64,000 nucleotides of DNA from Mallotus nudiflorus. Taxonomy: Eukaryota > Streptophyta > Magnoliopsida > Malpighiales > Euphorbiaceae. Made by a program: the position numbers and the translations under genes. Position 1 is the first letter of the stretch. Every line of letters starts with the position of its first letter. Below, piece after piece: positions 24,761 through 37,887 of the stretch. Below the pieces are notes generated by a model, which was not told where the DNA came from, did not search any database, and saw only the letters and a program-made list of their open reading frames with translations. The stretch covers positions 1,240,001-1,304,000 of the forward strand of contig CANTUR010000943.1 of NCBI GenBank assembly GCA_947683625.1, read 5' to 3'.

Positions 24761-25654
24761 CAAATACGAGAAGACCCATATGTATCTATGATGGCTGCAA
24801 AACAAGGTGTTAGTATGATGAATGAGATGCATGTGCTATGCAACAAGTAGAAAGTAGCAAGTATCAATCAAGTTTTATAACATACATCCTTCCACCCTTA
24901 TTCCTCCCACACACTTGTTCAATGGTGAGTCTCTTGTCCTAGGATTTTTGTCTTGGTCTTAATATCAACAGGGGACATCAAGGACTGACAGGTTTGCCAG
25001 ATCTCTCTTAAAGTAGAAAAGCTTAGAAATAGCATTTCTAGGTATAAAGGTCTAGCCCAATATTCATTACCCCAAGGGTCTTTAAAAGCATAGGCCTGTG
25101 CTTTTATAGATAGAAATACCTCATGGTAATAAGCATATAAACAACATTTCTAAGTATAAAGGTCTAGCCCAATCTTTATTGGCCTAAATGGGCTTTAAAA
25201 GTATCAGCTTGGGCTTTTATAGATAGAAATACCTTATGGAAAAAATCATACAAGAAATTTGGATAGATCTTAGGGGAAGTAACTAAGCCATTATATGTGG
25301 TTAGAGTCTGGTGAAAAAGTCAAGGTTCCTTTAGCAAGATGCCCTCCTTTAAGACTTAAGTTATAGACCAAGGTCAGAGGGGCCCAGCATCTTTTGCAAA
25401 CTTGAGAGAAGACTACCCCCCCTTTAGGACTTGGGTTACAAACTCTGGTCAGATAAGCCCAGTAATCTCTCTTCAATTGAGTTAAGGCTAAGAGTGATGG
25501 TTAGCCAATTTACAACTCCATAAATCTAATGGAATCAGGGAATCATCAACCAACGCCATTAATTTAATAAGGACATGCATAATGAATGCAATAATAAAAT
25601 AATAATTTAATAAAATGACTCTAAAGAACGCAAGTAGAATAAGTATCTCTTATC
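24761..25654 (-). other. Leader region between primer site and gag of internal 1
   Basis: Non-coding by inspection. It contains two related blocks of about 115 bp (about 25030-25130 and 25145-25240, sharing GGTATAAAGGTCTAGCCCAA-like sequence) and another imperfect repeated phrase around 25310-25450. The same arrangement recurs in internal 2 (about 49900-50800). Confidence 0.55.
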
Positions 25655-25670
25655 TCCAATGGAGTCGCCA
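25655..25670 (-). other. Primer-binding site of internal 1
   Basis: On the minus strand TGGCGACTCCATTGGA starts one base after LTR B. A TGGCGACTCC start is typical of Tat/Ogre-type elements, usually attributed to tRNA-Arg; I did not match it to a tRNA here. Internal 2 has TGGCAACTCCACTGGG at the equivalent place. Confidence 0.75.
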
Positions 25671-25671
25671 C

Positions 25672-27998
25672 TATAGACGGTGGGGTTTAGCGTGCACCCA
25701 ATATTTTAGTAACCATGACACTGTTTAGGCTTAGGGCCCTAGGGCACACACTACTATATCACAAAGACATAGTGTGGAGACAAGGAGTTGCCACCCAAGG
25801 TAATAACTGGGACAAATTGCTTTGGTGGTACTCGATTCTCTAAAAGAAAGCTAGCACCACGACTAGGAAATTCTAGGAATGGAATACTAACTTCTCTTAG
25901 TCTCGTGTTCATTTAAGATTATTTTATGAATTATTACTTTATTCTCTAATTACATGCAATTTTACTAAACCCTAATTTTTACATCCATTTAACCCTAAGG
26001 CAATTAATTATAAAATCACATATAAAAAAAAGAATACGTACAAGGTGTAACGTCCCTAAGTCTAAACTAAGTTAATTTTATTTAGAAGTTAGCTAATTCT
26101 ATATTTTATTTACAAGTGAAGTGAGCTAATAAAGGACCTACATTTTTATCAATTTTAGTGAACCTAGGTTTATTTGTTTCAACTTATGTAAGGAAATGGG
26201 CTTAAGTCAATAAAATTTTAAAGGAAAAGTTGAATTAGTGGGCCTAAGTATAACTTGATTTTATTTTATATGAAATGTGGGCCTAAGTCTATTTATTTTA
26301 AAATTAATGAAATTAAATGGGCTGAGTTAAATCTAAATAAATTTTAATTAACTAGAAAATGGGCTTAAAGTCTAAATTAATTTTAAAAGAAATAAAAACA
26401 CTTTATTAGGCTAGGCTAAATCTAAATTGATTTTTTTAATTAAAATGGACCTAAATCTAATTAACCTAAAATGGGCATACATTGATTTTAATTAAATTAA
26501 ATCCTAAAGCCAATTTAAGTCTATTGATTAAGTGGGTTTAGACTTAATGTGGGCTTAGGGCCCAAAAGGCATGAAAACCAAAAAACAGAACATACAATAA
26601 ATAAATCAAAACAATAATTTTTACATGATTTTTCTAAGAAACGCTAATTCAATTTCATATAATCCTAAAATTAATCTACTGTCGTCATTGATTTTATCAG
26701 GTTTTACCAAGTGAAACCCTAATTACTAATTAATTTTAAGAACACAAAAGCAAATAATTACTATTCCCACTATTGGGATTATTACAATTCCTACGTGAAT
26801 AAGAAAAGTAGAAAATTATATACAAACTCAATAGAAACAAATAAAATAAAAATTAGAACCTTAAAAACCTACATTAAAATGTTCTAGGTTCTAATCCATG
26901 GCATTTCATGGATCTTCTGTCTGTTCATTTGCCCTCACATAGTCATTTTAGTTATACCTATCTCAAGCCAAAATTAAAATAAAAACAAAATGCAAAACAA
27001 AAAGAAGCAGATTAGTACTTATTAAATAGGAAAATAAAAAAAAAGAAAGAATTAAATCAAAGAAAATAATAAATAAAGAAAGAAATAAGGGAATAGATAT
27101 GAAGAATGTTGTGCTGATACTATTTGAATGCCCCTCATATTGGGATTGTCACCGTTTTTGAGATTGACTCTATTGCTTTTCTTCTTGATTTCCTGGACTT
27201 AAATAAACAAAGAATATATTTTTCCTTCCTTTTGAAAAAGGTTTCTTTGAAATCTGCAGTAGAATGCTTTTTTTTTTTTGTGTTAATTTTTCTTTGTTTT
27301 TTCTCTCAAACTTTTCTCTCCTTCAAAACCCTAGCCTCTCCAGTACCAAACCTCCTCTTTTTATCACTTTCCTTTTATCCGCAACTAAGAACTCTCGCAT
27401 CCTCAACTAACAACTCTTGCATCCTCAACTAACAACTCTCGCATGATCATAGCATTGCTGACCTCTTGTGTGATCATAAGATAGGCAGGATAAAAGAGTT
27501 ATGTTTTTCTTTTCAAAATAAAAAATCAGGATAAAAAGATTTTGGAAAGATAAAATACACATAATGGATGCATATTGTGCACAGAAAATATTAAAAATAA
27601 TTTTTTATTAAAATAAATTAATTTTAGACCAATAAGAAAATAAGAAAATACTGAAAAAATGACAAAAAATACTGAAAAAAATACGAATGTTTATAATGCC
27701 GATATGCATTAGGCCAATGCCAATTGGCATTTGGCTAATGCCAATTAGCATTAGGCCAATGTTGGTCGACATTAGTTAAATGTCGAATGGCAATTTGCTC
27801 AACAGTGCCAAAAAAGTTAAAAATTAAAAAAAAAACATTTTTAGAATCAAGGATTTTGCAATTAGGTCTAAAAAACACTATAATTTAGTCCTTGAAATCT
27901 CAAATTTTAGCACTATAGATCAATTTCTAGATTAATTTTTCATCATAGGGGCTTTCATCACACTATGTACAATTGCATCGCAAAATTAGGTGCTTACA
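25672..27998 (-). repeat. LTR B, shared between internal 1 and internal 2, 2327 bp
   Basis: Begins TATAGACGGTGGGG (terminal TG changed to TA) and ends GTGCTTACA on the plus strand. It is flanked on the left by the primer site of internal 1 and on the right by the polypurine tract of internal 2, so it serves as 5' LTR of one and 3' LTR of the other. Confidence 0.88.
27698..27794. repeat. 21-bp tandem array in LTR B (about four copies)
   Basis: Units such as TAGGCCAATGCCAATTGGCA repeat at 21-bp spacing and contain the short palindrome GCCAATTGGC. LTR C has about seven copies and LTR A none. Confidence 0.85.
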
Positions 27999-28014
27999 GT
28001 TGCCCCCCTTTGTT
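27999..28014 (-). other. Polypurine tract of internal 2
   Basis: On the minus strand CAACAAAGGGGGGCAAC-like sequence lies directly before LTR B. Confidence 0.8.
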
Positions 28015-28149
28015 GCTATTTACTTGACAAATTACGGGGAGAAGCAATAGTAGCACACAATTTTGAAGGAAAGAATCAGGATACCTAATTGTATCCTAAT
28101 TGACAGATTGATGCTTAAATTGCTGTCCAATTTTAAGCAAGATTCTATG

Positions 28150-28720
28150 TTTAATATGTTTCACTATATTTCCTATGGAATGTCTAGTTAAACTTATGCA
28201 TTTCACTATATTCCCCTTGGACATTTAAGGACTTGTGATTTGAAAACATGCTACAGTTCCTATGGAATGTTTATCAATAATACCATAACTACTATGTAGT
28301 GTTTGGTGGACTACATTATATTCCTTTTAGGATGTGTAGTGACAATGGATTTTGTTATATTCCCCATAGGATGTTTTTAATGAAATGAGTGAAAATGACT
28401 CTCATTATATTCCCTGTGGGACATTTAGCGATTTATTATTTGAAAAATGTACTATGGTTCCTATGAAATGTCTAGCAATTATATTATAACTACTGTGTAG
28501 TGTTTAGTAAACTGCACTATATTCCATTTATGACGTCTAGTGATAATGAATTTTATATATTCCTTATGGGACATTTAACAAAATGAATGCGATGACCCTC
28601 ACTATATTCCATATGGGACGTCTAGCGAGCTTGGAAAATGGTGCTGTAATTCCTGTGGAATGTCTAGCAAATTTACAATCTGCTATAATCCCTGTGGGAT
28701 GTCTAGTGACATCACCATGG
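28150..28720. repeat. Nested tandem repeat in internal 2, homologue of 17660-18240
   Basis: Same CTATATTCCC-type units and the same higher-order spacing as in internal 1, with independent substitutions. Confidence 0.85.
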
Positions 28721-29512
28721 CTACTGTGTAGTGTTTGGTGGTAAAAAGTCTAAAAAATGTCATGTTATAACTGCTATTGAAGCATATAACATTGTGGAAT
28801 TTGAAACTTATGTTATGACTATTGCGTAGCACATAACATGATAATTTGAAAATTTATGGTTTAAGCTATTGTGTAACATGAAATGAATTTTGACATTGGA
28901 ATGATGCATGTAGAAATGCAAAGTTGAATTCTATAATATTCTATATTCTGTACTTAATAAAAAAAATTAGAATAAATACAAACACAATTAATTGATTGAT
29001 AATGTGAGTTGAATGAATTATTTATGAATTAAATCCTAACTAAATTGCAATTATGGATGAAATTGCAGAGAAAAACTTGATTTTCAATGCATGCATAGTC
29101 AAATGACTCAAATGGATATTTTTCATTTATAAGAAGCTTCCTCCTTATTTTCGATGCAATTCTTTCATTTCCCTCTCTTTTTCTTTCCTTTTTTCTTTGA
29201 TTTTCCTCTTTTGATTTCTTGCTCATCTGAAGTCCAATTCACGATCTGTCAGATCCTATGGCTAACCTATAACATAGGCGACATAGAGGAGCAAAGATTC
29301 CAGCTAATTGAACCATTGTTCCTCCCCATTTTCCTCATAACAACCTTGGACTTCATGAAGGTTCTACTATGCTTCCTTTGACTTGCCTTCATCTTTATAA
29401 ATGCACAGATGTGGGCAATAAGGTAACATTTCCCACTTTTGTTTATTCTCAGTCGTATAGTCTTAATTGAAATACTCTACACTTGGTCGTGTACTATTGA
29501 TTTCTTTTATAC

Positions 29513-30010
29513 CATTATGTTGCAATCCAAAATTGCTTGCGATTAGCTATAACCCTTTTGTTGCTCACTAATGGTGCTGCAATCCATAATTGTTCATGAT
29601 TGGTTGCAACCCTTTCGTTTCTCACTGATGATGCTACAGTCTATAAATTGCAACCATTTCATTGCTCACTGATGATGCTGTTGTCCATAACTACTTGCGA
29701 TTAGCTGCAACCCTTTCATTGCTCACTAATGATGTTTGCAATCCATAAGTGCTCATGATTAGTTGTAACCCTTTCATTGCTCATTGATGATGCTGCAATC
29801 CATAATTGCTCATGATTAGCTATAACCTTTTGTTGCTCACTGATGATGCTGCAGTCCATAATTGCTTGTGATTAGTTACAACCCTTTCATTGCTCACTAA
29901 TGATGTTGCAATCCATAACTGCTCACTGATGATGCTGCAATCCATAATTGCTTGCAAATTAACTACAATCCTTTCATTGCTTGCCCTTGATGATACAGTC
30001 CATAATTGCT
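29513..30010. repeat. 60-bp tandem repeat array in internal 2, homologue of 19019-19560
   Basis: Same unit (GCTGCAATCCATAATTGC and so on) at about 60-bp spacing. It has fewer regular copies, and one copy is shortened near 29640. Confidence 0.85.
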
Positions 30011-30838
30011 TATGATTTTTATCTTTGGTTGTTTGAGTCGAATGCTTTGAATTCTTTATGCTGACTGATTAGCATTTTTGCTGATTGACTTTGAATTTTA
30101 TTGTGTTGACTAATTAGAATTTCTCTGCTGACTAATTTTAATTCTGCTGTGTTAACTAACTTTACAAGTTGGGTGCACTTCCTTATAGATTTACAATTCC
30201 TGCAGACTTATTGAACTTAGTTTCAATCATGATGAATGTATAAAAATACATTATAATATTGAAAACATATGAGAAAATTCATCACTTTATCATGAGATAG
30301 CGTGCAGTCAATGAATCTCATTATTTTTTTACTTTTATGACAATCATTTATTCTCCATTTGCAAAGGTCAGAGGCATCATTAACCATGTTATGCTGAGAG
30401 CATATATTTTACCAAGTGAAGAGCTTACTTTCACACCTAATTTTAAAGAGAATTTGCTAAACAAAACTTATGGAAATTGAGTATAAAAAGATTGAATTTT
30501 GAGTATCAAAATAGTATTTGAATTATTTTGGTGCTTTTCTTCCTTATCTGAGTATTCCCCCAACTTTCTTATATTACTCAAAGTGGATACCATTGGAAAG
30601 GTCCTTTGTATACTCATACTCTTACAGAGCATTGGAGTAAAAAGAGCGAAGGTTTTTTTACATGGGCCCTTCTTTAGTTTTCCCCTGCGTTTCTTATATT
30701 ACGCAACGTGGATACCACTAGAGGTTCATGTTGATACTCTTTCCCATTTTTTATCATTGGAGTAAATTATGCTTGCTCTTATTTTAATTCTCCTCTTAGT
30801 GTTCCTTTACCTTTCTCGTATTACTCAGCATGGATACC

Positions 30839-33800
30839 TGTAATATCCCGTGTTTTTTAAACATTTTTACACTGTACCGGGATATTTAGTGTTAATAATT
30901 TTTGTATATATTACGATATTTTTACGAGTTGATATGTGTTTAAAACCTATTTTAAGTATTGTGTCTTATTTACAGTGCTTTACGTAAAATTTTCCCGGGA
31001 CTTGCATTTTTGGGGAAATTTTCACGTAAATAACTTATTATTAATTATTTTAAATATATTTTCAGACTTGCATGAACTCATACGTATTTTTAAATTACTA
31101 AATAAAACATATGTATGTAATTATTTATCTAATTAGGGTTTACTATATTACCCTAATATTTTGTTATTATTTGTTTATTAAATTAATATAATAATGTGTG
31201 GTGTGCAATTTTTCCACATATTTTATTTATACACTATATTATAATATATACATAATATTTTATTATTTTTTTTCTTTTTCTTTTTCTTTTCTTTTTTTCT
31301 TTTTCTTTTCTTTTCTTTTCCTTCTTCTTCCTTCTTCCTTCCCCGTGCCCGACCACTCCCTCACCACCAACCACCGCCTATCACGCCGTTCCCCTACCGT
31401 CGGTGTGCCTCTCAGCTTGCCACCTTCGTCCTCAGGCGTTCCCCGCCGCCAGCAGCCTTCTTCCCCGGCACCGGCTACCCCATTTTCCTCATTTGGTCGA
31501 AACTTCCTCTCCTCACCGTCAACCACGATTCCGGCCACCGTTTTTGACACCGCCGGTCTCTTTCTTCTCCTTACGCTCCGGTGAGTGTGATTCTAGCTTT
31601 GGTTTGAGCTTAATTGCTCTTGATTTGCTTAGGTTTCAAATTTTCCATTTCCGCCATATTAGGGTTTTTGATTTTTTTGAGCTTTGAATTGATTGATTCA
31701 TGAAAACTCCCTTCACAAATGTTGATCCTGGTAGCTTAATCTACATTTATGAATTTTTGTGGAATTTTTGGAGATTATTTTGATTTTTGGGTATTTTTGA
31801 ATATTTTAATATTATTTTCTAATTTTCGGAAATTAATTATTTAAATTATGAAATTGTTTTTTATGGTTAAATTAGGTGTTGAAATGAATTATAGGGATTT
31901 ATTTGGAATTTTTATGAATTTCTATGTATTTATTTTGAATTATTGAAGTTTATGTAATTTTGGAAAATTAGGGCTAATTATGTTTTTAATTGAAATTAAT
32001 TGGTTAATTGAGTTTAATTATTGATATTATTGATAAATATGTTGATAAAATTAATTTTGGATAATTATACTATTTTTGGTGAATTTTTGAAGTAATTGTG
32101 GTATATTTATATATATAGGGGTATTTTGGTAATTTTACCCAAAATTGGCTAAAAATGTAATTTAATTGGTTTTAATAGTTATTTAAGGTATAAAAATGAT
32201 TTCTAAAGATTATTTGGTATTTTTAACTAATTAAAACTATTTTTCGTGAATTATTTTCAATTATATATATAATGTACGATTTTTCTAATAAAATGAGTTT
32301 CTATCGGTTTTTAATATGTTTAAAGGTTAATTATGTAATTTCTACGTATAAAATGAATTTCTATTATTTAAGGGTATTTTTGGTATTTTCAGAATTGTTC
32401 TGTGATTGTGGATCCCGATTGGTAGATTGTAGTTTGGAGTAAGACCGAGGGGTTTTGGGTGTATTTTGTGTTTGAATTTCGAAGTGTGTTTCTTTGCAGG
32501 GTCGGCTCTACTCTTTGAGTAGAGAGATGTTCGTTTTAGAGGGGAGGTTCTGTCGAATTTTTGATAGAATTCTCGTAAAACGTGATGTCCAGTCGAACCC
32601 TAATATCGATTCTATGTTTAATACTCTAGATCGAATTCTAGGATTTATGTTAGGGTTATTCTAATGTCAGTTATTTATTGTTTGTTTAGTTGCGCCAAGA
32701 CCGAGGGCTAGTGGACCAGGCTCGTCGGACCCATCTCGTGGAGCGCACTAATTTGTGAGTTACTATACTATATATATATGCTTTAAGATGCATGATTTAG
32801 AAATATATGTTTTATTTTGATTAAAATGCATAAATAATATCATTTGTATTTAAGTATATTTTTGGTATATATTAAATTATATGCATGTTTTGTTAATAAA
32901 TTATATTTAAAATGTTTTTAAATATACTTCTAGCTTAATTTATAATTTGATTGGATTCATTTGACATATATATACTCGAAATATACCTGGTTTACTTTTG
33001 GTATATTTCCAGTATATATATGGTTTATGTTACTATTTTATTTAAATTCATGCATCATTTATTTGTGAATGAATGTTTTATATTATTAATGAAGGATATC
33101 AATAGAACGTTCTACCTAGTGGGCAACACTAGGACCGAGTACGTACCAGTACGCCTATAGTATTTAGGCTATATTACTAATCTATTTATGGATATTGATT
33201 GATTATGATTATTTGATGTGTGAGATGTGATTTGGGTGTGATTGCTGGAGCTCGATTGACCAAATGTCTCAGGGCCAATCACACTGGCAGTCAGACTGCT
33301 GGAGCTCGGTTGACTTAGTGTCTCGGGGCTAGTCTACTGTCTAAATGGATTAAGTGGACATATTTGGATTAAGTGAGCCTGTATGGCTAGAGTGTTGTCT
33401 AACACTATTTTCGAGGTTGCGATATTCTAGGGTTCTATGTGATCCTTCATAAACTGTGATTTTCAATAAAAATATATAAAAAAAATGATTTTTCTGCATC
33501 TGTGTGAATTTGCCTGTATATATTTACATATTATATATACTGTTGCCTGTATGCATTGTCATTTAGCGTGTATGTATATATATTATAGTAATTCACTCAG
33601 TGAGGTCTGACTCCCTTCCGTTGACTATTTTTCAGGAGAGTCAACATCTTCAGACCTCAGTAGCAGGTCCATACGCCGGATTTCTTTCGCCCCGGCTTCT
33701 TTGTGTAAACTGTTTACTTGAGTCTTATTTTTATAATCTAGACACTGCAGTAGTTGTAAATTAATTGTGGGATTTTATGTATTTTATTTAAAGAGATGTA

Positions 33801-34049
33801 TTATATTGAAACTGGATTTGTATTGAAAGATTTTATATCTATGTGATGAGTTGAGAATTAATTTAAATCCAGTGGTGAAAATGTTATTATTATATTTATG
33901 ATTTGATTTATGATTTTTATTTCCGCTGCATATAATATTGTTATTTTTATTGCATGTTTTATTTTATTTTTAGGCTTGCTACGGGTTCCGGATTCGAAAG
34001 AATTCCCGTTCCCTAGCGCCGATCATGGCCCCTGTTTTGGGTCGTGAGA
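30839..34049 (+). repeat. Solo LTR of the Tekay-like family, 3211 bp, with perfect 5-bp target duplication
   Basis: It begins TGTAATATCCCGTG and ends GTCGTGAGA (terminal CA changed to GA). It is flanked by ATACC at 30834-30838 and 34050-34054. It aligns over its whole length with the LTRs at 37893 and 46140 but is clearly more diverged. No internal sequence or primer site follows, so it is a product of LTR-LTR recombination. It interrupts the third 123-bp unit of internal 2. The pyrimidine-rich stretch 31260-31350 and the GC-rich block after it belong to the LTR and are not a gene. Confidence 0.95.
33601..33659 (+). promoter_or_regulatory. Conserved nested stem-loop in the solo LTR
   Basis: Outer arms TGAGGTCTGA and TCAGACCTCA, inner arms GTTGACT and AGTCAAC, all perfectly paired. 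The same structure is in both LTRs of the young element. It lies near the 3' end of the LTR, where R/U5 RNA would be, so an RNA role is an inference. Confidence 0.6.
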
Positions 34050-34589
34050 ATACCATTGAGAGATTTGTACTCATACTCATTTCTGAGTATTAGAGTATAT
34101 TATATGCACACTTATTATTCAAAAGATTAAAATGATACTTTGAAATTCAAGCAATTGATACTGTAAGTCCATAGATTTTGTCTTTGCAAATTCTTCCCCT
34201 TGTTTAGGTATGAAGCAAGCATTGGATTAATTAAAGTTTATAAACTCTCAACACAAAGTCATTAACTAATCATCTAAATTCTACGAGGCTAATAAAAAAG
34301 AGCCATTATAATCAAAGGTCATGAGATAGGCTTTTCGCACATAATCTCGTGAAGTGGATGAATTTACTTTTAATTTGTGAATTTTATGATTTAGATGGTA
34401 CTTTATTAAAGAATAGAGTTATGTTACTTCCCTTTACTATCTTGGTGAGGGTTTAGCATTTGCTATCTTGCCCATTCTTGTTGATTACTGATTCCTTTCA
34501 TCTTCTTTATTCTTTTTTTTATTCCTGCACAAAATACCATAAGTTAGTATGCTATATTTTCAAGTGAAGAGATTTTGTCAAAATGCAAT

Positions 34590-36010
34590 GTTATTCTTTT
34601 GCATTCTTCCCTTTTGATTATGATGATGATGTCTTTGATCACAATGTCATGATCCTCCATCATTGAAGTTATGGCCTAGGGTTGAATTTGCCTTTCTGCC
34701 ATTCCATTAATACTATGGTAAAGGACTTCATTCCTCTTCTTAACATGTCTTGCAAAAAAGGTTCAAGAGTTAGAGATCTTATTTTATGATCAAATAATTT
34801 TTCAAAGTGCATTCATTTTAAGTTTTGAGTGCATTCTTCCTTTTTATAAGGTTGACGAATGTATTGCTGACATGTTGGACCTTCTCATCACCATATTCCA
34901 TACCCTATACTAGTTTAACTATTATGGAGAGATATTCCAGATGATGCTCTCAATGAGACTATAGAGATGGATAATTAGTTTAAGGAGCCTGAACGTCCTA
35001 TCGAGCCTTTTAAGGTCGCTAGGATGATGCTTTTATAAATATCACTGTCGGTGATATTCCCTTACTGGATGGGCCCATAATTAATTGGGCTCTTATGGCC
35101 TATAGTCCCATTGAGTATCAGGTTCACCTAAATAGTGTCACCTTTTTTCCTTTAGATACTTCACATGTGAACATTATGACTACCTTTATGCACTTTTACA
35201 ACACTAATCTTAAATGTTAGTAGCAAAGTGTTTGCACAATCTTGCCTAGGCTTAAAGACTTTATTATGCAAAACACATATTTCACAACAAATGTTTGCAA
35301 GTGTATGCATGTTATGTATGACATGCATGATCCTAATAGGTCTTCTATTTGGAATAAAGATATGTTTGCAGCTTAAAGTGTGAGAACGAAGTGCCTTATC
35401 AACAGCTTGTAGGTTTAAGCACTAGTTGCTTTGTTGCTGGTACTTTTGATGTCATAGCTTTTGATGCATCTCATTGGACTGATAAACAGGCTAGCAAGTG
35501 GGTTCTATACCTTTACACTAGAGCTCGTGATAGACCGATGCACTATTGAACTTTTCTTTTTGTTACTATTTTTGATGTATGATAACTGATGTACTTTAAT
35601 GCCTGTAGTTTACTCCTTTCTGCCTTGAGATCTTTTTCACTAACTTTGAAGTTCTAGTGTTGTATTTACTATTTTTCCCCCAAGCTACCCCAAAGTTACA
35701 TTTTGAATTCATTCTAGCAGTCTTTTTCTTCATGTGTGCAAGATACTCGGTTTGGTCACTATTGTTGTTGACCCTTTGTCTTACTAACCCTATTAGTTGT
35801 AGTCTTATGTATTGAAGATGTATAGGAGTGGGTGAATTAATTGAAGTGAGTTCTTGATAATGAAATCAACTGGACTTGCACTTCAAATAATTCTTGAGAG
35901 GCTTGATCTTGATGTGATAATTGATGACAATTACAAGGTATGGGTTGCAACGCAAGTAACTAAGCCACCTGAATTCTAAAGGTATAAGGGGACGCTAGGC
36001 TTATAGGAAA
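34590..36010 (+). pseudogene. Relic of antisense captured genes in internal 2
   Basis: Collinear with 20960-22345 of internal 1 and similarly related to the antisense genes of the D element. Examples are the acidic-exon homologue at about 34925-35160 and the terminal NDNYKVW-like segment near 35920-35990. Frames are broken throughout. Confidence 0.55.
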
Positions 36011-36621
36011 ATTATAAAAGGGGTGGCAAAAAAGAAAACATAACTAAAATAGTGATCTCATAGCTCTGATTTAGCTTTCATTATGTATTATTTTTCCATT
36101 CAGATACTTATGTAGTATAATAAAGATGAATATGCAATATTTGCACAAAAATTTAAAATTCAATTTTAATAATTTATTAGGGCGAAAATGAGAACATTCA
36201 TTACATCACATGATACAACTCATGTTATCAACCAGTTATGAATTTTTCTCTTTAATTTTTACCTTACTATTCTTTTTTATTTTTTTCTCTCATTTTTTTT
36301 TTCATTTTTTCCCTATCTTTAGAAGTTATATCATGTGATATATGTATGTTCTTTGAATTTTCATTTGTGCCCATGCTGAATAAATCTAATTGAATTGAAT
36401 TTATGTCAAACATGTAGATGCAATCAATATCATAATGCACAGTACCATTAGGATGTACATTACATAAGTAATCATGATGAGAATTTATATCATCGATCAC
36501 TAAAACAAAACAGAAACTAAAATTTTTTTTAAAGAAGACAATAAGAAATTTTATTTCTTATTCTAGATGTTAGGGATGCTAAGTATTATAGTGGTTTTCT
36601 TTGAGGGGACTGACATAACAA

Positions 36622-37887
36622 CTATTCTTGCATCTTTTTGCCAACTGTCTTAATGATTTCATCTTCATGTACCTTAAATGTGCATTTTTATTTCTTGTCT
36701 AGTAGCTTCTCATCATTAAACTCATCACCCCATCCTATAGGCATAATTGACTTGAAAGGTATGTCAAAAGAAGGTGGTTTAGTATAAAACACCTTATAGC
36801 CGAACTTGCCTGAAGGTTGACCCAATAGGTCTTCTGCACTTTCCATATCTTTGGGGGCATTAGGAGATGTTTCATTGGTTTTACGGTCTAGGTCCTCAAA
36901 GGAGCTTAACACTTCTTCTTCACTAACTCCTGAGTTAATCATCAGGGTAGCTAGGGGTGGTACATTTTGGCAGTTTGGGAAAGGATTATTTTTAGTGCTT
37001 GGGTTTTTAGGGACTGTGATTTTTCCAAAGTCTATAAGGTTTTTGGATTTCATGTTTGAGGCGAATACAATTATTCGTGGAGTGTTAGAGGTTTCGATGG
37101 AATTGGCAGTGCTTGTTTGGGTTATAGCCTAGGCTGTTTGGGTTTGGTGGGTTTGGATTAGGTAAAGGTTGAAGTAGGCCCTTTTACATTAGGTGTTTTA
37201 GGACTTTTAAAAGTGGTTGGTTAAAATTGGAGAATCTTTTTGGTTATTGAACAATATGCACTTCCACAATCTAGCTAGGGCTCTATTATTGTGTGCCCTT
37301 AGTTGGGTAGTTTCAGGTTCTAGTGCCTTTTCTTTTCTTATCATTCTCAATCTCTTCTGCTTGTAGACCATCATCTTATAGGTCTATGAAAGTTTTAAGG
37401 TTCATCATCTACAACCTCTTGACCAGATTAGGTGACATATTCTGGACTATTATCCTAATATAATCCTTCTCGGCCAACTTATTCTTCATTACCCCTACTT
37501 TATTCATGAATCTAGTAAGGAAATAAAAGAAAGATTCATTAGGTTTCTACTTTGTCAGTTCTATATCTCTGATGGAGACTTCCAATATAGTATTATAATC
37601 ATACTATTTCAAAACGGCAATACATAGTTCTTTCTAGTCAACCCTGACAGACTTTTCCAACACATGATACCAGTTTATAGCCATTCCCTCTAAAAACAGT
37701 ACAAATAACCTAGTGATCACTTCTAATGGGGCCTTAGTAGTGCTTATGGTTATTATGTATTGGCTGAGATGAATTCTAGGATATCCAGTTCCATCAAACT
37801 TCTGCAACTAAGGCATTTTGAACTTCTCAGGTAGCTTATTACCCTTCATTAGTAGTATATCATCAAATTCAAATGAATATCCCATGC
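36622..37887 (-). pseudogene. gag: gag relic of internal 2, C-terminal part
   Basis: Collinear with 22976-24240 of internal 1. A 121-codon open piece (37053-36688) contains GKITVPKNPSTKNNPFPN and GVSEEEVLSSFEDLD. The N-terminal part is at 49381-49870. The Tekay-like element at 37893-49375 was inserted between the two halves. The frame also has older stops, so it was already decayed or decayed since. Confidence 0.7.

Noticed and set aside
31198..31687. Pro/Ser-rich open frames, also at 38388-38701 and 46635-46948
   Set aside because: Same position in three LTR copies of one family, within the GC-rich LTR block; part of the LTR, not a separate gene.
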